Shown here: in pieces, positions 8,910-17,952 of the stretch
How positions within the stretch are numbered: position 1 is the first letter of the stretch
How the letters are laid out: each line of letters begins with the position of its first letter
Source of the DNA: Aphanothece sacrum FPU1
GTDB taxonomy: Bacteria > Cyanobacteriota > Cyanobacteriia > Cyanobacteriales > Microcystaceae
NCBI RefSeq assembly: GCF_003864295.1
Contig: NZ_BDQK01000001.1
Span: 790,676 to 854,675 of the forward strand
Direction of reading: 5' to 3'
Length of the DNA stretch: 64,000 nt
Notes under the pieces: model-generated
Seen by the model: only the letters and a program-made list of their open reading frames with translations
What the model was told of the DNA's origin: nothing
The model's database searches: none
Made by a program: the position numbers and the translations under genes

Positions 8910-10130
8910 TTAACTATCAACATACAGTTTAACTAATTTTTGAATAATAAAACCAGCTTCACTCCTTTCTATTAATGCTCGTTTAGTCAGAGAAGCAACC
9001 CCATCAGTTAAACCCGGTTGTTTAATTTCTTGTCTAAGTTGAGCAAACATAACAGGATTTTCCACCTTAGCTAAATACTGAATAATCGCTTTTTCAACCT
9101 CAGATAACCTTTCATATTGCATCTCTATCAACAAATTAACATCACTAAAATTTCTCGTTGCATACTCTAAAAAATCAGTAATATTACCCCCAAATACCTC
9201 TTTAATTCTTGCTCCTACTAACTTTAAGAATAGAGGATTACCCCGATAAAGTTGTTCTATTTCTGTCAATTCATTCTCTTTACCTAATATTCCTTGTTCT
9301 TGAAAAATTGAGTCAATTTCTTTTTCTTTTAAGCCACTTAAATATAGAGAGTTTACTTGTCTTTGACGATTTTCTAAATAATCAAAATCACTAGGTTTTT
9401 CTCGATTAATCATCAGTAAACAACTATTATGAGGTGCTTCACTTATACGTCTCCATAACTTTTGATAATCTTCGTATCCATCTTTATACTTTCCTGCTAA
9501 CGCTTCTTTACAAAAAATTTCCTCTACATCATCCAATAATAATAAACAGCGATACTTCCTTAAACTATCAATTAATCTAGCTAATCCTTTCTCTAAACTC
9601 GGTAAAACTAGGCCTAAAGAATGATTATTTAATCCCTTAAGAATATCTTCTAATAAATTAATGAGATTGGGTGCAGATTTTAAAGAACGATAAATAATAA
9701 CATCAAATTTATCCTCATTATCCTGAGCAAACTTTACCCCTAAAGCTGTCTTCCCCATTCCCACTATTCCTGATAGACAAATCAGACGAAATTTATCAGT
9801 TATTATCCATTTTTCTAAAGTATTTAATTCCTCATTTCTACCATAAAAAGTCTGATCATCAATCTCAGGTGCAGTACCCCAGTCATGACTAATTTCTCCC
9901 TCAACCTCTACATTTTCATTCTCAGAAATCTCTTGCCAATCTAACCATAATGCGCGGCAAATGTCCTGAAATTTTTCACTCCCAACCCCTTCACTATTAA
10001 AAAATTTAGTAATAGTTGCTCTTGATATATAAAGACGATCAGCCAAAATAGTTTTACTGGTAAAATTGCTTTTTTGAAGTGCTAATTCGACTTTTTTAAC
10101 GTACTCTGGTTTAACCCGCAGTTTAGACAT
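8910..10130 (-). CDS. HTH - NB-ARC STAND ATPase without C-terminal repeats
   Basis: Residues 1-65 form a helical DNA-binding-like domain (TSKTILADRLYISRATITKFFNSEGVG). WGTAPEIDDQTFYGRNEEL, the usual linker motif of cyanobacterial NACHT/NB-ARC proteins, follows near 84-102. The ATPase has Walker A GIVGMGKTAL (121-130) and Walker B CLLLLDDVEEIF (195-206). After a helical domain with a GNPLFLKL motif it ends in a winged-helix-like segment at residue 406. Relatives normally continue with WD40 or TPR sensor repeats, absent here. Such proteins are signalling or conflict-system ATPases. With HTH and ATPase only, it may be a regulator or a truncated sensor. No effector gene is adjacent. Confidence 0.75.
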   Translation of the reverse strand: MSKLRVKPEYVKKVELALQKSNFTSKTILADRLYISRATITKFFNSEGVGSEKFQDICRALWLDWQEISENENVEVEGEISHDWGTAPEIDDQTFYGRNEELNTLEKWIITDKFRLICLSGIVGMGKTALGVKFAQDNEDKFDVIIYRSLKSAPNLINLLEDILKGLNNHSLGLVLPSLEKGLARLIDSLRKYRCLLLLDDVEEIFCKEALAGKYKDGYEDYQKLWRRISEAPHNSCLLMINREKPSDFDYLENRQRQVNSLYLSGLKEKEIDSIFQEQGILGKENELTEIEQLYRGNPLFLKLVGARIKEVFGGNITDFLEYATRNFSDVNLLIEMQYERLSEVEKAIIQYLAKVENPVMFAQLRQEIKQPGLTDGVASLTKRALIERSEAGFIIQKLVKLYVDS

Positions 10131-10170
10131 ACAATATGATAAAAGCTTGGTAATTACAGTATAATCATGT

Positions 10171-10388
10171 GTAGGGACACGGCGATAGTCCGTTAATGGT
10201 TTAAATCAAAAAATTATGAATGCCGTGTCCCCTAATGGTTTGAATCAAAAAATTATGAATGCCGTGTCCCCTAATGGTTTAAATCATAAAATTATTAATG
10301 CCCTGTTCCCACAGTATAATCGTGTGTATGGACACGGCGATAGTCCGTTAATGGTTTACATCAAAAATTATAAATGCCGTGTCCCTAC
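10171..10388. repeat. Array of about 39-bp repeats bounded by an inverted GTAGGGACACGGC motif
   Basis: Units with ATGCCGTGTCCCCTAATGG followed by TTTRAATCAAAAAATTATGA repeat two to three times in tandem. A partial second block starts at about 10327. GTAGGGACACGGC at 10171 faces GCCGTGTCCCTAC near 10375-10387. The array contains an open frame made only of repeat sequence, which is not considered a gene. It lies between the NB-ARC gene and rbcS. Confidence 0.7.
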
Positions 10389-10405
10389 AAACCTACCCAA
10401 ATGCA

Positions 10406-10431
10406 TAGGGGTCAACGGCCGTTGACCCCTA
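10406..10431. repeat. Perfect palindrome of the GGTCAACGGCCGTTGACC family
   Basis: A 26-bp perfect palindrome with core GGTCAACGGCCGTTGACC flanked by TAGG and CCTA. It lies just beyond the end of the RuBisCO operon. The same element occurs at about 14153, 25211, 26893, 33341 (variant) and 60323 in this window. Position after the operon allows a terminator role, but no T-run follows. Confidence 0.75.
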
Positions 10432-10456
10432 CAGTAAACTTTAAACTAATTAGATC

Positions 10457-10792
10457 TTAGTATCCACGAGCAGTAGGTTTATGAACAATAAAACTCATGG
10501 TTTGACATTGTTTAATATTGTCAAAAGCAATAACGCGGATATAAGAATCGGGATACTCAGAACGACATTCCCGAACTTCTGCTAATACTTCTTGAGGAGA
10601 AGAAGCACTAAACAAAGGTAATTTCCACATTGTCCAGAAGTAAGTGGTGGGTTCAGGTTTTTGTTCAAATTCCACCGCAGGATGAAACCCTTGATCCAAC
10701 ATATATTGAATCTGTTTAACAATTTGTTGGTCAGTTAAAGGAGGTAAATAAGAAAAAGTTTCGTAACGATTCTCTTTAGGTAATGTTTTCAT
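10457..10792 (-). CDS. rbcS: RuBisCO small subunit
   Basis: At 111 residues this is the usual cyanobacterial form IB small subunit. The start [24 protein letters not shown], the segment [21 protein letters not shown] and the C-terminus with [23 protein letters not shown] are diagnostic. Eight copies cap the L8 core of ribulose-bisphosphate carboxylase in the carboxysome. It is the last gene of the rbcL-rbcX-rbcS operon, 44 bp after rbcX. Confidence 0.97.
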   Translation of the reverse strand: MKTLPKENRYETFSYLPPLTDQQIVKQIQYMLDQGFHPAVEFEQKPEPTTYFWTMWKLPLFSASSPQEVLAEVRECRSEYPDSYIRVIAFDNIKQCQTMSFIVHKPTARGY

Positions 10793-10836
10793 TGTTTGTT
10801 GATTCCTATCTCAATTAATCACAGTTAAACATGGTT

Positions 10837-11229
10837 TTAGTCATCATTGTCCGACTCATAATAGTCAGGATGACAAGATGAGGAGACAGAAGACGACTTA
10901 GTAAGCCTTTCCAATAGCTGACGACGGTGTTCCATATTCGCCTGACCCATTTGAGCGCGCACCATATCTGGTAAAAATTCCAGAATTTCTTCGGCGAGAT
11001 GTTCGCGCACCGTAAGAATCCGCAACACCAGTTCCTTATTATCCGTCATCAACCCGGAGACAAATGCTTCTCCCTGTTGAATATCATGAGAGCATACATA
11101 CTGTCTCAACCAAATGGCTTGAGTCGGATTGGTTTCAGATAATTGGTCAATAATGACACGAACAGCTTGATAGGTTAGGTAACTTTGTAAAACGCTTGCC
11201 GTGTCTTGTGCAATTTTCTTAGGATACAT
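10837..11229 (-). CDS. rbcX: RuBisCO assembly chaperone RbcX
   Basis: A 130-residue all-helical chaperone that binds the C-terminal tail of RbcL and helps assemble L8 before RbcS docks. The family segments MYPKKIAQDTASVLQSYLTYQAVR and QLSETNPTQAIWLRQY are present, and the usual disordered tail here is rich in S and D (SSSVSSSCHPDYYESDNDD). Its position between rbcL and rbcS is the classical beta-cyanobacterial order and supports co-expression. Confidence 0.96.
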   Translation of the reverse strand: MYPKKIAQDTASVLQSYLTYQAVRVIIDQLSETNPTQAIWLRQYVCSHDIQQGEAFVSGLMTDNKELVLRILTVREHLAEEILEFLPDMVRAQMGQANMEHRRQLLERLTKSSSVSSSCHPDYYESDNDD

Positions 11230-11311
11230 CAGTGCCTACCTGTCCCTCTTGGGACATTGTTGTTAGTTAATAGTGTTTGATATTCCCTAAAAACTAACAA
11301 CTAAACCCAAA

Positions 11312-12730
11312 TTAGAGTGTATCCATTGCCTCAAACTCAAACTTGATTTCTTTCCAAAGTTCACAAGCGGCAGCTAGTTCAGGACTCCAACGGCAAGCTT
11401 CCCGAATAACGTCATTACCTTCACGAGCTAGGTTACGACCTTCGTTACGAGCTTGGAGACAAGCTTCAAGAGCAACACGGTTAGCGGTTGCACCAGGAGC
11501 ATTACCCCAGGGGTGTCCTAAAGTACCACCACCGAACTGTAAACAAGAATCATCGCCAAAGATGTCTACTAACGCGGGCATATGCCATACGTGGATACCA
11601 CCAGAAGCAACAGGCATGGTTCCAGGCATAGAAGCGTAGTCTTGGGTGAAGAAAATACCGCGAGCGCGATCTTCTTCAACGTAATCTTCACGCATGAGAT
11701 CCACAAATCCCATAGTGATACCCCGTTCTCCTTCTAGTTTACCTACAACGGTTCCAGAATGGAGGTGATCACCACCAGACAAACGTAAACACTTAGCTAA
11801 AACGCGGAAGTGAATACCATGATTTTTCTGACGGTCAATAACCGCGTGCATCGCACGGTGAATGTGTAGTAATAAACCATTGTCACGACAATACTTAGAC
11901 AAAGTGGTGTTCGCAGTGAAACCACCTGTTAAAAAGTCGTGCATGATAATGGGAGTTTTGATCTCTTTAGCAAATTCTGCCCGTTTGAGCATTTCTTCGC
12001 AAGTACCAGCCGTAACGTTGAGGTAGTGACCTTTAACCTCATTGGTTTCAGCTTGAGCTTTTTGGATAGCATCTTGTACAAACAAGAAGCGATCGCGCCA
12101 ACGCATGAAGGGCTGAGAGTTGATGTTTTCGTCGTCTTTGGTGAAGTCTAAACCACCGCGTAAGCACTCATAAACGGCGCGTCCATAGTTTTTAGCAGAC
12201 AGACCGAGTTTAGGCTTAATGGTACAACCAAGTAAAGGACGACCATATTTGTTTAATTTGTCCCGTTCAACGGTGATACCGTGAGGAGGGCCAGGGAAGG
12301 TTTTGATTAAAGCTACAGGGAAACGAATATCTTCTAAACGTAATGCCCGTAATGCTTTGAACCCGAAAACGTTACCTACTAAAGAGGTGAGAACGTTAGT
12401 TACAGATCCTTCTTCAAATAAATCTAAAGGATAAGCAATAAAGCAAAAATACTGATTATCTTCGTTAGGAACGGGTTCGATATCATAACAACGACCTTTA
12501 TAACGATCTAAGTCGGTTAAGTTATCTGTCCAAACCGTTGTCCAAGTTCCGGTGGAAGATTCTGCTGCTACTGCTGCACCTGCTTCTTCAGGAGGAACAC
12601 CCGGTTGGGGGGTCATGCGGAAGCACGCCAGAAGGTCGGTATCTTTGGGGGTGTAGTCGGGGGTGTAATAGGTCAGGCGGTAATCTTGTACGCCAGCTTT
12701 GAACCCTGATTTAGCGGTGGCTTGTGCCAT
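11312..12730 (-). CDS. rbcL: RuBisCO large subunit, form IB
   Basis: The 472-residue catalytic subunit fixes CO2 on ribulose 1,5-bisphosphate. Catalytic features are intact: the carbamylated lysine with its metal ligands in [17 protein letters not shown], the KPKLGLS lysine, loop 6 in [11 protein letters not shown], and [13 protein letters not shown]. Translation starts at ATG 12730 behind a strong GGAGG site. About 370 bp of gene-free DNA lies upstream before the remnant at 13099, leaving room for a regulated promoter and a long leader. It heads the rbcL-rbcX-rbcS operon. Codon use looks biased to preferred codons, as expected for a very highly expressed gene. Confidence 0.98.
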   Translation of the reverse strand: MAQATAKSGFKAGVQDYRLTYYTPDYTPKDTDLLACFRMTPQPGVPPEEAGAAVAAESSTGTWTTVWTDNLTDLDRYKGRCYDIEPVPNEDNQYFCFIAYPLDLFEEGSVTNVLTSLVGNVFGFKALRALRLEDIRFPVALIKTFPGPPHGITVERDKLNKYGRPLLGCTIKPKLGLSAKNYGRAVYECLRGGLDFTKDDENINSQPFMRWRDRFLFVQDAIQKAQAETNEVKGHYLNVTAGTCEEMLKRAEFAKEIKTPIIMHDFLTGGFTANTTLSKYCRDNGLLLHIHRAMHAVIDRQKNHGIHFRVLAKCLRLSGGDHLHSGTVVGKLEGERGITMGFVDLMREDYVEEDRARGIFFTQDYASMPGTMPVASGGIHVWHMPALVDIFGDDSCLQFGGGTLGHPWGNAPGATANRVALEACLQARNEGRNLAREGNDVIREACRWSPELAAACELWKEIKFEFEAMDTL

Positions 12731-13098
12731 TTAGTCATTCCTCCGTGAATGGGCATCGTTAATTTCTCATTTATCAGCTTGTAAGTCGCTCTCAACTCAC
12801 TCGCCATAAAGAAAATATTAGAAAGTTATTCGGCTGCTAGAAGTCGTTCTTGCTAACCGTTAATTTACTTATCTGTTCTTCGAGTCCTAATCATATCATG
12901 AGAGGTTGATCGTTTTAACATTCTCTTTACCGCTAATTTTGTATTTTTATATTACAATTTGTAGACAGTCTGATTAATTTAACTGATACATCCTGGAAAC
13001 CCTGATTCGTCCTCATCAGCTAGGTTTTCTCCTATATCAGATGTTGGATCGTTTATCCTAAAATTTTTATAAATAGTTACATAAGTTGAATGAGTTGC
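12731..13098. promoter_or_regulatory. Upstream region of the RuBisCO operon
   Basis: This 368-bp region has no gene. It must hold the rbcL promoter and leader, because the next gene upstream (larE) reads the same way more than 550 bp away. The first 25 bp hold the GGAGG ribosome site. I could not assign -35/-10 boxes or CbbR/RbcR-type sites with confidence. Confidence 0.5.
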
Positions 13099-13221
13099 CT
13101 AAGTATGATTGCTTAGTGCCTGAGAACCATATAAAACTAAGTTGATTAATTTATCGTCGTAGAGTTTTGCTAATTCTTGGCGAAATTCTGTGATGATTTT
13201 GTGTAATTTTTGGGTTGTTGC
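13099..13221 (-). pseudogene. Remnant of a MNT-type nucleotidyltransferase gene
   Basis: The minus strand reads HKIITEFRQELAKLYDDK followed by LINLVLYGSQALSNHT and a stop. This resembles the N-terminal helix and first strand of small MNT-fold nucleotidyltransferases, in which GSQARG and a D-x-D follow. Here the frame stops right after GSQAL, and there is no start codon before the upstream stop. It appears to be a decayed antitoxin-like gene stranded between larE and rbcL. An intact relative type (mntA) is at 45310-45702. Confidence 0.45.
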
Positions 13222-13284
13222 TCATTACATCATTAATCTCATTAAATTTTGCTATTTCTATATTAATTGACCTTGAATTAATCG

Positions 13285-14115
13285 TTATCTCAAGTTTAAC
13301 TCCCTTCCCAGTTCTGGGATAACTTGATTTAATTTACCACTACGATAGCCTTCTAAGTCGAGGGTGACATACATAAAACCATAGCCTTGAAATTGGGCGA
13401 CTAATAGGGATAAATCGATATTAACCACAAATTCCTTAATAATTTCGGGGGGTAACTCAATTTTGGCCGTATCTTCTTGAGAACGTACCCTGAGATTTTG
13501 ATATCCTAATTGACGTAAGTAGATCTCGGCCCGTCCAACTCGTTGTAGTTTGGCCACCGTAATTTCTTCTCCATAGGGAAAACGGGAACTTAAACAAGGT
13601 TGGGCCGGTTTATTCCACCAGGGAAGTCCTAATTCTTGGGAGAGTTGACGTACTTCTACTTTACTCATACCCACTTCAGCTAATGGCGATCGCGCCCCTC
13701 TTTCTTTGGCGGCTTGAATGCCTGGCCGATAGTCTTGTAAGTCATCGGCATTGACCCCATCTACTACATAAGGATAACCTTTTTTTAGGGCTAAGGGTTT
13801 GAGGGTGTCGTGGAGTTCACTTTTGCAGAAGTAGCAACGGTTGACAGGGTTTGCTGTATAATTAGGGTTCTCCATTTCCTGGGTGATTACTAATTCATGG
13901 GGAATACCAATGGTCTGCGCTTGAATTTTGGCTTCTTCTAAGTCTTCCGGGAGTAAAGAGGGTGACACCGCAGTAATAGCTAAAGCGCGATCGCCTAAAG
14001 TATCATAGGCAATTTTAGCCACTAGGGTACTATCTATTCCCCCAGAATAGGCAATTAAGGCCCGTTCCATTTGGCTAAAAAGATTTTGTAATTGGGTTAG
14101 TTTAGATTCAAGCAT
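13285..14115 (-). CDS. larE: ATP-dependent sacrificial sulfur transferase LarE
   Basis: A 276-residue PP-loop protein. The ATP-binding motif AYSGGIDSTLVAK lies at residues 22-34. The cysteine pair of NRCYFCKSELHDTL is near residue 95, and QPCLSSRFPYGEEIT is near 182. LarE adenylates and thiolates the pyridinium carboxylate precursor of the nickel-pincer nucleotide cofactor, giving up its own cysteine sulfur (or using a cluster when more cysteines are present). The later-acting partner larC is in the same window, 33 kb away. No larB or larA was found. Its GTGACAT-rich surroundings show no clear operon partner. Confidence 0.9.
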   Translation of the reverse strand: MLESKLTQLQNLFSQMERALIAYSGGIDSTLVAKIAYDTLGDRALAITAVSPSLLPEDLEEAKIQAQTIGIPHELVITQEMENPNYTANPVNRCYFCKSELHDTLKPLALKKGYPYVVDGVNADDLQDYRPGIQAAKERGARSPLAEVGMSKVEVRQLSQELGLPWWNKPAQPCLSSRFPYGEEITVAKLQRVGRAEIYLRQLGYQNLRVRSQEDTAKIELPPEIIKEFVVNIDLSLLVAQFQGYGFMYVTLDLEGYRSGKLNQVIPELGRELNLR

Positions 14116-14152
14116 TATTTTAATTTAATTAAATAAATTCATTGTTATTCGA

Positions 14153-14180
14153 GTAGGGGTCAACGGCCCTTGACCCCTAC
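14153..14180. repeat. Imperfect copy of the GGTCAACGGCCGTTGACC palindrome
   Basis: GTAGGGGTCAACGG at the left faces CCCTTGACCCCTAC at the right, with one central mismatch against the perfect family members (CCCTT for CCGTT). It separates larE from the upstream histidine kinase gene. Confidence 0.65.
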
Positions 14181-14191
14181 AAATAAATTGA

Positions 14192-15484
14192 TTATATTGG
14201 TAAATGAAGGGTAAAACAAGAACCTTTTCCTTCTTCTGAAGTTAGGGTGATATCTCCTCCGTGAAGTTGAGCTAATTTACGAGACAGAGTTAATCCTAAA
14301 CCGGTTCCTTTATGTTTACGACTCAGAGAATTCTGAATTTGTTGAAAGGGTTGAAATAATTTATTTTGATCAGCTTCTTTGATACCAATTCCTGTATCGA
14401 TAACTGAAAAGGTTATTTTTTCAATATGTCGTTGAACCGCCAGAGTTACTGACCCTTTTTCTGTAAATTTAATAGCATTAGATAGTAAATTAAGAAGAAT
14501 TTGTTTGATACGTCTTTGATCTACCGTGCAGAAATCAATGGTTTCTCCTAGTTCTAAAATTAGGTCTAGATTTTGTTCTTTAGCTTTAGCTTCAACCATA
14601 GAAAAAGCCGATAAACATAAATCTTCTACTGCAACAGTTTCAACAAATATTTCTTCTCGATCAGCCTCAATTTTAGAAAGATCTAAGAAATCATTCACCA
14701 ATGCTAATAAATGTTGACCAGAAACAGCAATTCCATTAGCATACTGTTTTTGTTTCTCATTTAACGGCCCGTAAAGTTCCTCTTTCAACATTTTAGAGAA
14801 CCCCAAAATTCCGGTTAAGGGAGTCCGTAATTCATGATTCATGTGAGAAAGATAGTCACTCTTATTTTGACAAGCAGATTTTAATTGTTGATTTTCTACC
14901 TCAAGTTGATTGACTTTTTCTTGTAACTCTATTTGATATAGAATAAGAGAAATTTGATCAGTAATTATTTCTAATATTTGTATTTCTTCGGGCGTAAAAA
15001 TTTTACTTGATTCTTTATCAGCTAATATTAAATGTCCAAAAAACTCCCCTTTTCTAAAGACAGGAACAGTAACAATTATTTTGCGATCAAAAGATTCTAT
15101 TAACTCTTGTTTCTTGGAATAGGGAATTAGATGATTGGATAGACAAAATTGATAAACTTGACGGTCACAAGAACAGTGAGATAAGTTAGTCCAATTTTGA
15201 CAAGGAAAAATCTGCTTTAATGGATTAACGTTTATTTCCTTAATCGGCCACTTTTGATAAATCTCACTGTTAACTTCTTTTTCCTCTAATAAGATTACCT
15301 GATCAACTTGAAAACATTGCCCTAAAATCGATAAAATAGGTACAATTTTTTCCTGTGGATCAAGGAAACTGTTGACGATATGTTTGATTTGAGAGAATAA
15401 TCCTTGAGGCCAACTGTCTACAACTTGCTTCATTGGTTGCATTTGCTCAAGGATAGTTGAATATTTCTTTACCAAAGTCTGCAC
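14192..15484 (-). CDS. Soluble GAF-domain sensor histidine kinase
   Basis: A 430-residue kinase without membrane segments. Residues about 45-185 form a GAF domain with a clustered set of cysteines (FPCQNWTNLSHCSCDRQ, YQFCLSN) that could hold a redox centre or bilin; that is speculative. A coiled linker (residues 188-205) leads to the HisKA box SHMNHELRTPLTG with H217. HATPase motifs follow: N box LLNLLSNAIKF, G1 DTGIGI, F/G2 KHKGTGLGL. No response regulator is adjacent; an orphan OmpR-type regulator is at 49332-50033. It reads in the same direction as larE, 76 bp upstream of it. Confidence 0.88.
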   Translation of the reverse strand: MQTLVKKYSTILEQMQPMKQVVDSWPQGLFSQIKHIVNSFLDPQEKIVPILSILGQCFQVDQVILLEEKEVNSEIYQKWPIKEINVNPLKQIFPCQNWTNLSHCSCDRQVYQFCLSNHLIPYSKKQELIESFDRKIIVTVPVFRKGEFFGHLILADKESSKIFTPEEIQILEIITDQISLILYQIELQEKVNQLEVENQQLKSACQNKSDYLSHMNHELRTPLTGILGFSKMLKEELYGPLNEKQKQYANGIAVSGQHLLALVNDFLDLSKIEADREEIFVETVAVEDLCLSAFSMVEAKAKEQNLDLILELGETIDFCTVDQRRIKQILLNLLSNAIKFTEKGSVTLAVQRHIEKITFSVIDTGIGIKEADQNKLFQPFQQIQNSLSRKHKGTGLGLTLSRKLAQLHGGDITLTSEEGKGSCFTLHLPI

Positions 15485-15713
15485 GAGTTTTTAGTCCTTA
15501 TGAATCTCTTGTTGCCACTACTCTTTTAAGTATATAGGTAAATTATCCAAATTATGTTTCACCATACCATAATAATTCTCTATGAGGTAGTAAAAAATAA
15601 ACATAACCGTCATGATCACAGAATACTCGAAGGTATAAACAGGCAATAGATAAGGTTAGGAGTATTTGTTAAGATTTGTTTATGGTTGTTTTATCCCTTA
15701 CTTACTTCTTCTT

Positions 15714-16487
15714 TTAAAATTGCCTACGGGAAAAGATTAAACTAGCAATTGTTAAAAGCAAGACAATATATAAACCTCCATACAAAGCATTGTTTAATAA
15801 GTCAATTCCACTGGGTAATAAACCATAAGTTGCTGTATTTTTTAGATTAAACCGTTCTAAATCAGGGACAATGAGATAGATAGTACGAGTTACACTTTCT
15901 ACAGTGGGATTTTGACTAATGGTTCCTAATTTCAATAAATCACTACTTACATGGCCAATAAAGTAAACACCAAAACTCAAAAGTGTAGCTAAAATTGAAC
16001 TGGTAAACACTCCAAAAACTATAGCTACGGCGGTTAATAAAGCCAGTTCTATAAACAAATATAATTGAGCAATAATGAGGCTAAGAGGGGAAAATGTGAT
16101 TTTAGCCCAAGTGAGTAAACCCAGATATATCACGGTCATAATTGAGATCATAACCAATAAAACCCCACTGAGTCCCAAATGTTTGCCAATAATTAATTCT
16201 GTCCGACTCAAGGGTTTAGGAATTAATACTAAAACTGTTCGTTTTTCAATTTCTTTATTGATCAATGCTGTGCCGACAAAAATAGCTACAATTGCTCCTA
16301 AAAAAGCGGTTGAACCTAATCCCACATCTAGAAATATTTTACTATCAGTACCAACAGAAATTTCAGGAAGTAAGCGCAAAGACAAAGTTAGTACAAGAGC
16401 AAAAAACCCAATTACATAAAGAATGCGATCGCGGATCACTTCTCTAAATCCATTGGTAGCAATGACCCAAATTCTGACTAAATTCAT
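15714..16487 (-). CDS. ABC-2 type transporter permease
   Basis: A 257-residue integral membrane protein with about six helices. It fits the ABC-2/NosY-like permease family: an N-terminal helix after IWVIATNGFREVIRDRILYV, then a long helix with TAFLGAIVAIFVGTALI, then the cytoplasmic motif NKEIEKRTVLVLIPKPLSR typical of this family. No ATPase gene is adjacent, so the substrate and partner are unknown. It is divergent from the MOSC gene at 16583, with 95 bp between starts. Confidence 0.85.
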   Translation of the reverse strand: MNLVRIWVIATNGFREVIRDRILYVIGFFALVLTLSLRLLPEISVGTDSKIFLDVGLGSTAFLGAIVAIFVGTALINKEIEKRTVLVLIPKPLSRTELIIGKHLGLSGVLLVMISIMTVIYLGLLTWAKITFSPLSLIIAQLYLFIELALLTAVAIVFGVFTSSILATLLSFGVYFIGHVSSDLLKLGTISQNPTVESVTRTIYLIVPDLERFNLKNTATYGLLPSGIDLLNNALYGGLYIVLLLTIASLIFSRRQF

Positions 16488-16582
16488 AATACCTAAATTA
16501 TTAGTAGGGGTTGGATTACTGATATTATAATCTTACAAGAAACTGGTAAAATAGAGAAGTTATCTTAAACTTTATTAAGCTC

Positions 16583-17389
16583 ATGTCAAATTTTAATAAC
16601 AACCCCTATCTTGCTCATATTTTTATCTATCCCATTAAATCTCTAGATGGGATATGGATTCCTCAATCAACTATACTTGATAGTGGAGCCTTGACCTATG
16701 ATAGACAATGGGCTATTTTTGATGATAATGACAGATTTGTTAACGGAAAACGCAATAATAAAATTTATCAATTAAGAACCTCTTTTAATACTCAAGTGAC
16801 CCAAGTTTTTCTACAAGTAGAAGGCAGTAAGGAGAAAATTGAGTTTAATTTGCAGACAGAAAGAAAAGAAATAGAGGTTTTTCTTAGCGACTTTTTGGGC
16901 TTTTCAGTTCATTTAAAAGAGAATAAAATTACGGGTTTCCCTGATGATACGAATGCCTCTGGTCCAACAATAATTAGTACCGCCACTATTGAAGCAATTG
17001 CTAATTGGTTTCCTAATATAGAGTTTGCTGAAATCAGAAGAAGATTAAGAGCAAATTTAGAAATTAATGGAGTTCCTGCATTTTGGGAAGATCAATTATT
17101 TGCCAATCAAAATCAATGGGTTAATTTTCGTATTGGTCAGATAAATTTTCAAGGAATTAACCCTTGTCAACGTTGTATTGTGCCTACAAAAAATTCTCAA
17201 ACAGGAGAAGTTACTAATAATTTTCAAAGCCAGTTTATTACCAAGAGAAAAGACACCTTACCTCCTTGGGTTAACCCTAGTCAATTTAATCACTTTTATC
17301 GAGTTAGTGTCAATACAAAAATTGTAGATTCAGCCCTAGACAAAGTTTTAAAAGTAGGTGATAAAATTGAAATTATAGGAGTAGGGTAG
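16583..17389 (+). CDS. MOSC domain protein with MOSC-N beta-barrel
   Basis: A 268-residue protein. The N-terminal MOSC_N barrel carries IFIYPIKSLDGI and LTYDRQWAIFDDND. The C-terminal MOSC domain has RRRLRANLEI and the conserved cysteine motif GINPCQRCIVPTKNSQTGE. MOSC proteins bind molybdenum cofactor sulfur and transfer it or act in N-hydroxylated compound reduction (YcbX/mARC type). No reductase partner is next to it. The start at 16583 has a plausible but weak ribosome site. Confidence 0.88.
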   Translation: MSNFNNNPYLAHIFIYPIKSLDGIWIPQSTILDSGALTYDRQWAIFDDNDRFVNGKRNNKIYQLRTSFNTQVTQVFLQVEGSKEKIEFNLQTERKEIEVFLSDFLGFSVHLKENKITGFPDDTNASGPTIISTATIEAIANWFPNIEFAEIRRRLRANLEINGVPAFWEDQLFANQNQWVNFRIGQINFQGINPCQRCIVPTKNSQTGEVTNNFQSQFITKRKDTLPPWVNPSQFNHFYRVSVNTKIVDSALDKVLKVGDKIEIIGVG

Positions 17390-17396
17390 GATTTTT

Positions 17397-17544
17397 GTAG
17401 GGGCGGGTTTAGCTAAAACTTTTGTTACTCAACCATTACGACTATATCAAAACCCGCCCCTCTTTTATGATTATCACAAAGAAGTTGAATAAACCGGCCC
17501 CTCTTTTATGATGCTCACAAAGAAATTGAATAAACCCGTCCCTA
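17397..17544. repeat. GTAGGGGCGGGTTT / AAACCCGCCCCT repeat cluster
   Basis: GTAGGGGCGGGTTT on the left faces CAAAACCCGCCCCTCTTT. Further partial right arms follow (AAACCGGCCCCTCTTTTATG and AAACCCGTCCCTA). The element has the features of the related loci at 36670-36781 and 39061-39171, including TTTTATGATG and TCACAAAG. It lies at the convergent end of the MOSC and PepSY-TM genes. Confidence 0.65.
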
Positions 17545-17823
17545 TTCATTAAAATTTCTTATTTGTAACCAGATTAAAATTCCCGTTATCCCTAACATAA
17601 TAACCCCTAATGCATTGATAAAAGGATAAATAATCTCCAAATTTACCACTCCAAATTTACCTCGATGGATATCTAATAACCAGTAAAATTGTTGACTATT
17701 TCCTGTTAACTGTGCCACTTGAAATAATGACCCGGTAAGAGCAGTCAATAACAAAGGAAATAACATTAAAGGAGCAACAGTATAATGTAAGTAACGAAGC
17801 CGTTGTCTATTCATAATCAACAT
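17542..17823 (-). CDS. Small PepSY-associated membrane protein
   Basis: A 93-residue protein with two membrane helices. It starts NRQRLRYLHYTVAPLMLFPLLLTALTG, includes WLLDIHRGKFG and ends with a helix containing GVIMLGITGILIW. This is the two-helix PepSY_TM arrangement found in shortened cyanobacterial members. PepSY-TM proteins are linked to iron uptake or membrane reductase functions, but this short form is uncharacterised. The end overlaps the repeat cluster at 17397-17544. An alternative start is the second ATG (MNRQRL). Confidence 0.7.
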   Translation of the reverse strand: MLIMNRQRLRYLHYTVAPLMLFPLLLTALTGSLFQVAQLTGNSQQFYWLLDIHRGKFGVVNLEIIYPFINALGVIMLGITGILIWLQIRNFNE

Positions 17824-17952
17824 TAATAAAGATTAAAAAGGATAACTAAGAATTATGATAGACTAACATTACACAGGACTTACCCACAGATCTTAGTTAT
17901 AGGGGCAATTCATAAATTACCCACACAAAAAACACTTTAGAGGATGAAATTA

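Noticed and set aside
10171-10388. Possible CRISPR array
   Set aside because: Repeats are tandem and adjacent without unique spacers of constant length; no cas genes nearby.
10216-10425. A 69-codon plus-strand frame in the repeat array before rbcS
   Set aside because: It is built from the 39-bp repeat unit (NAVSPNGLN repeats) and has no ribosome site or family similarity.
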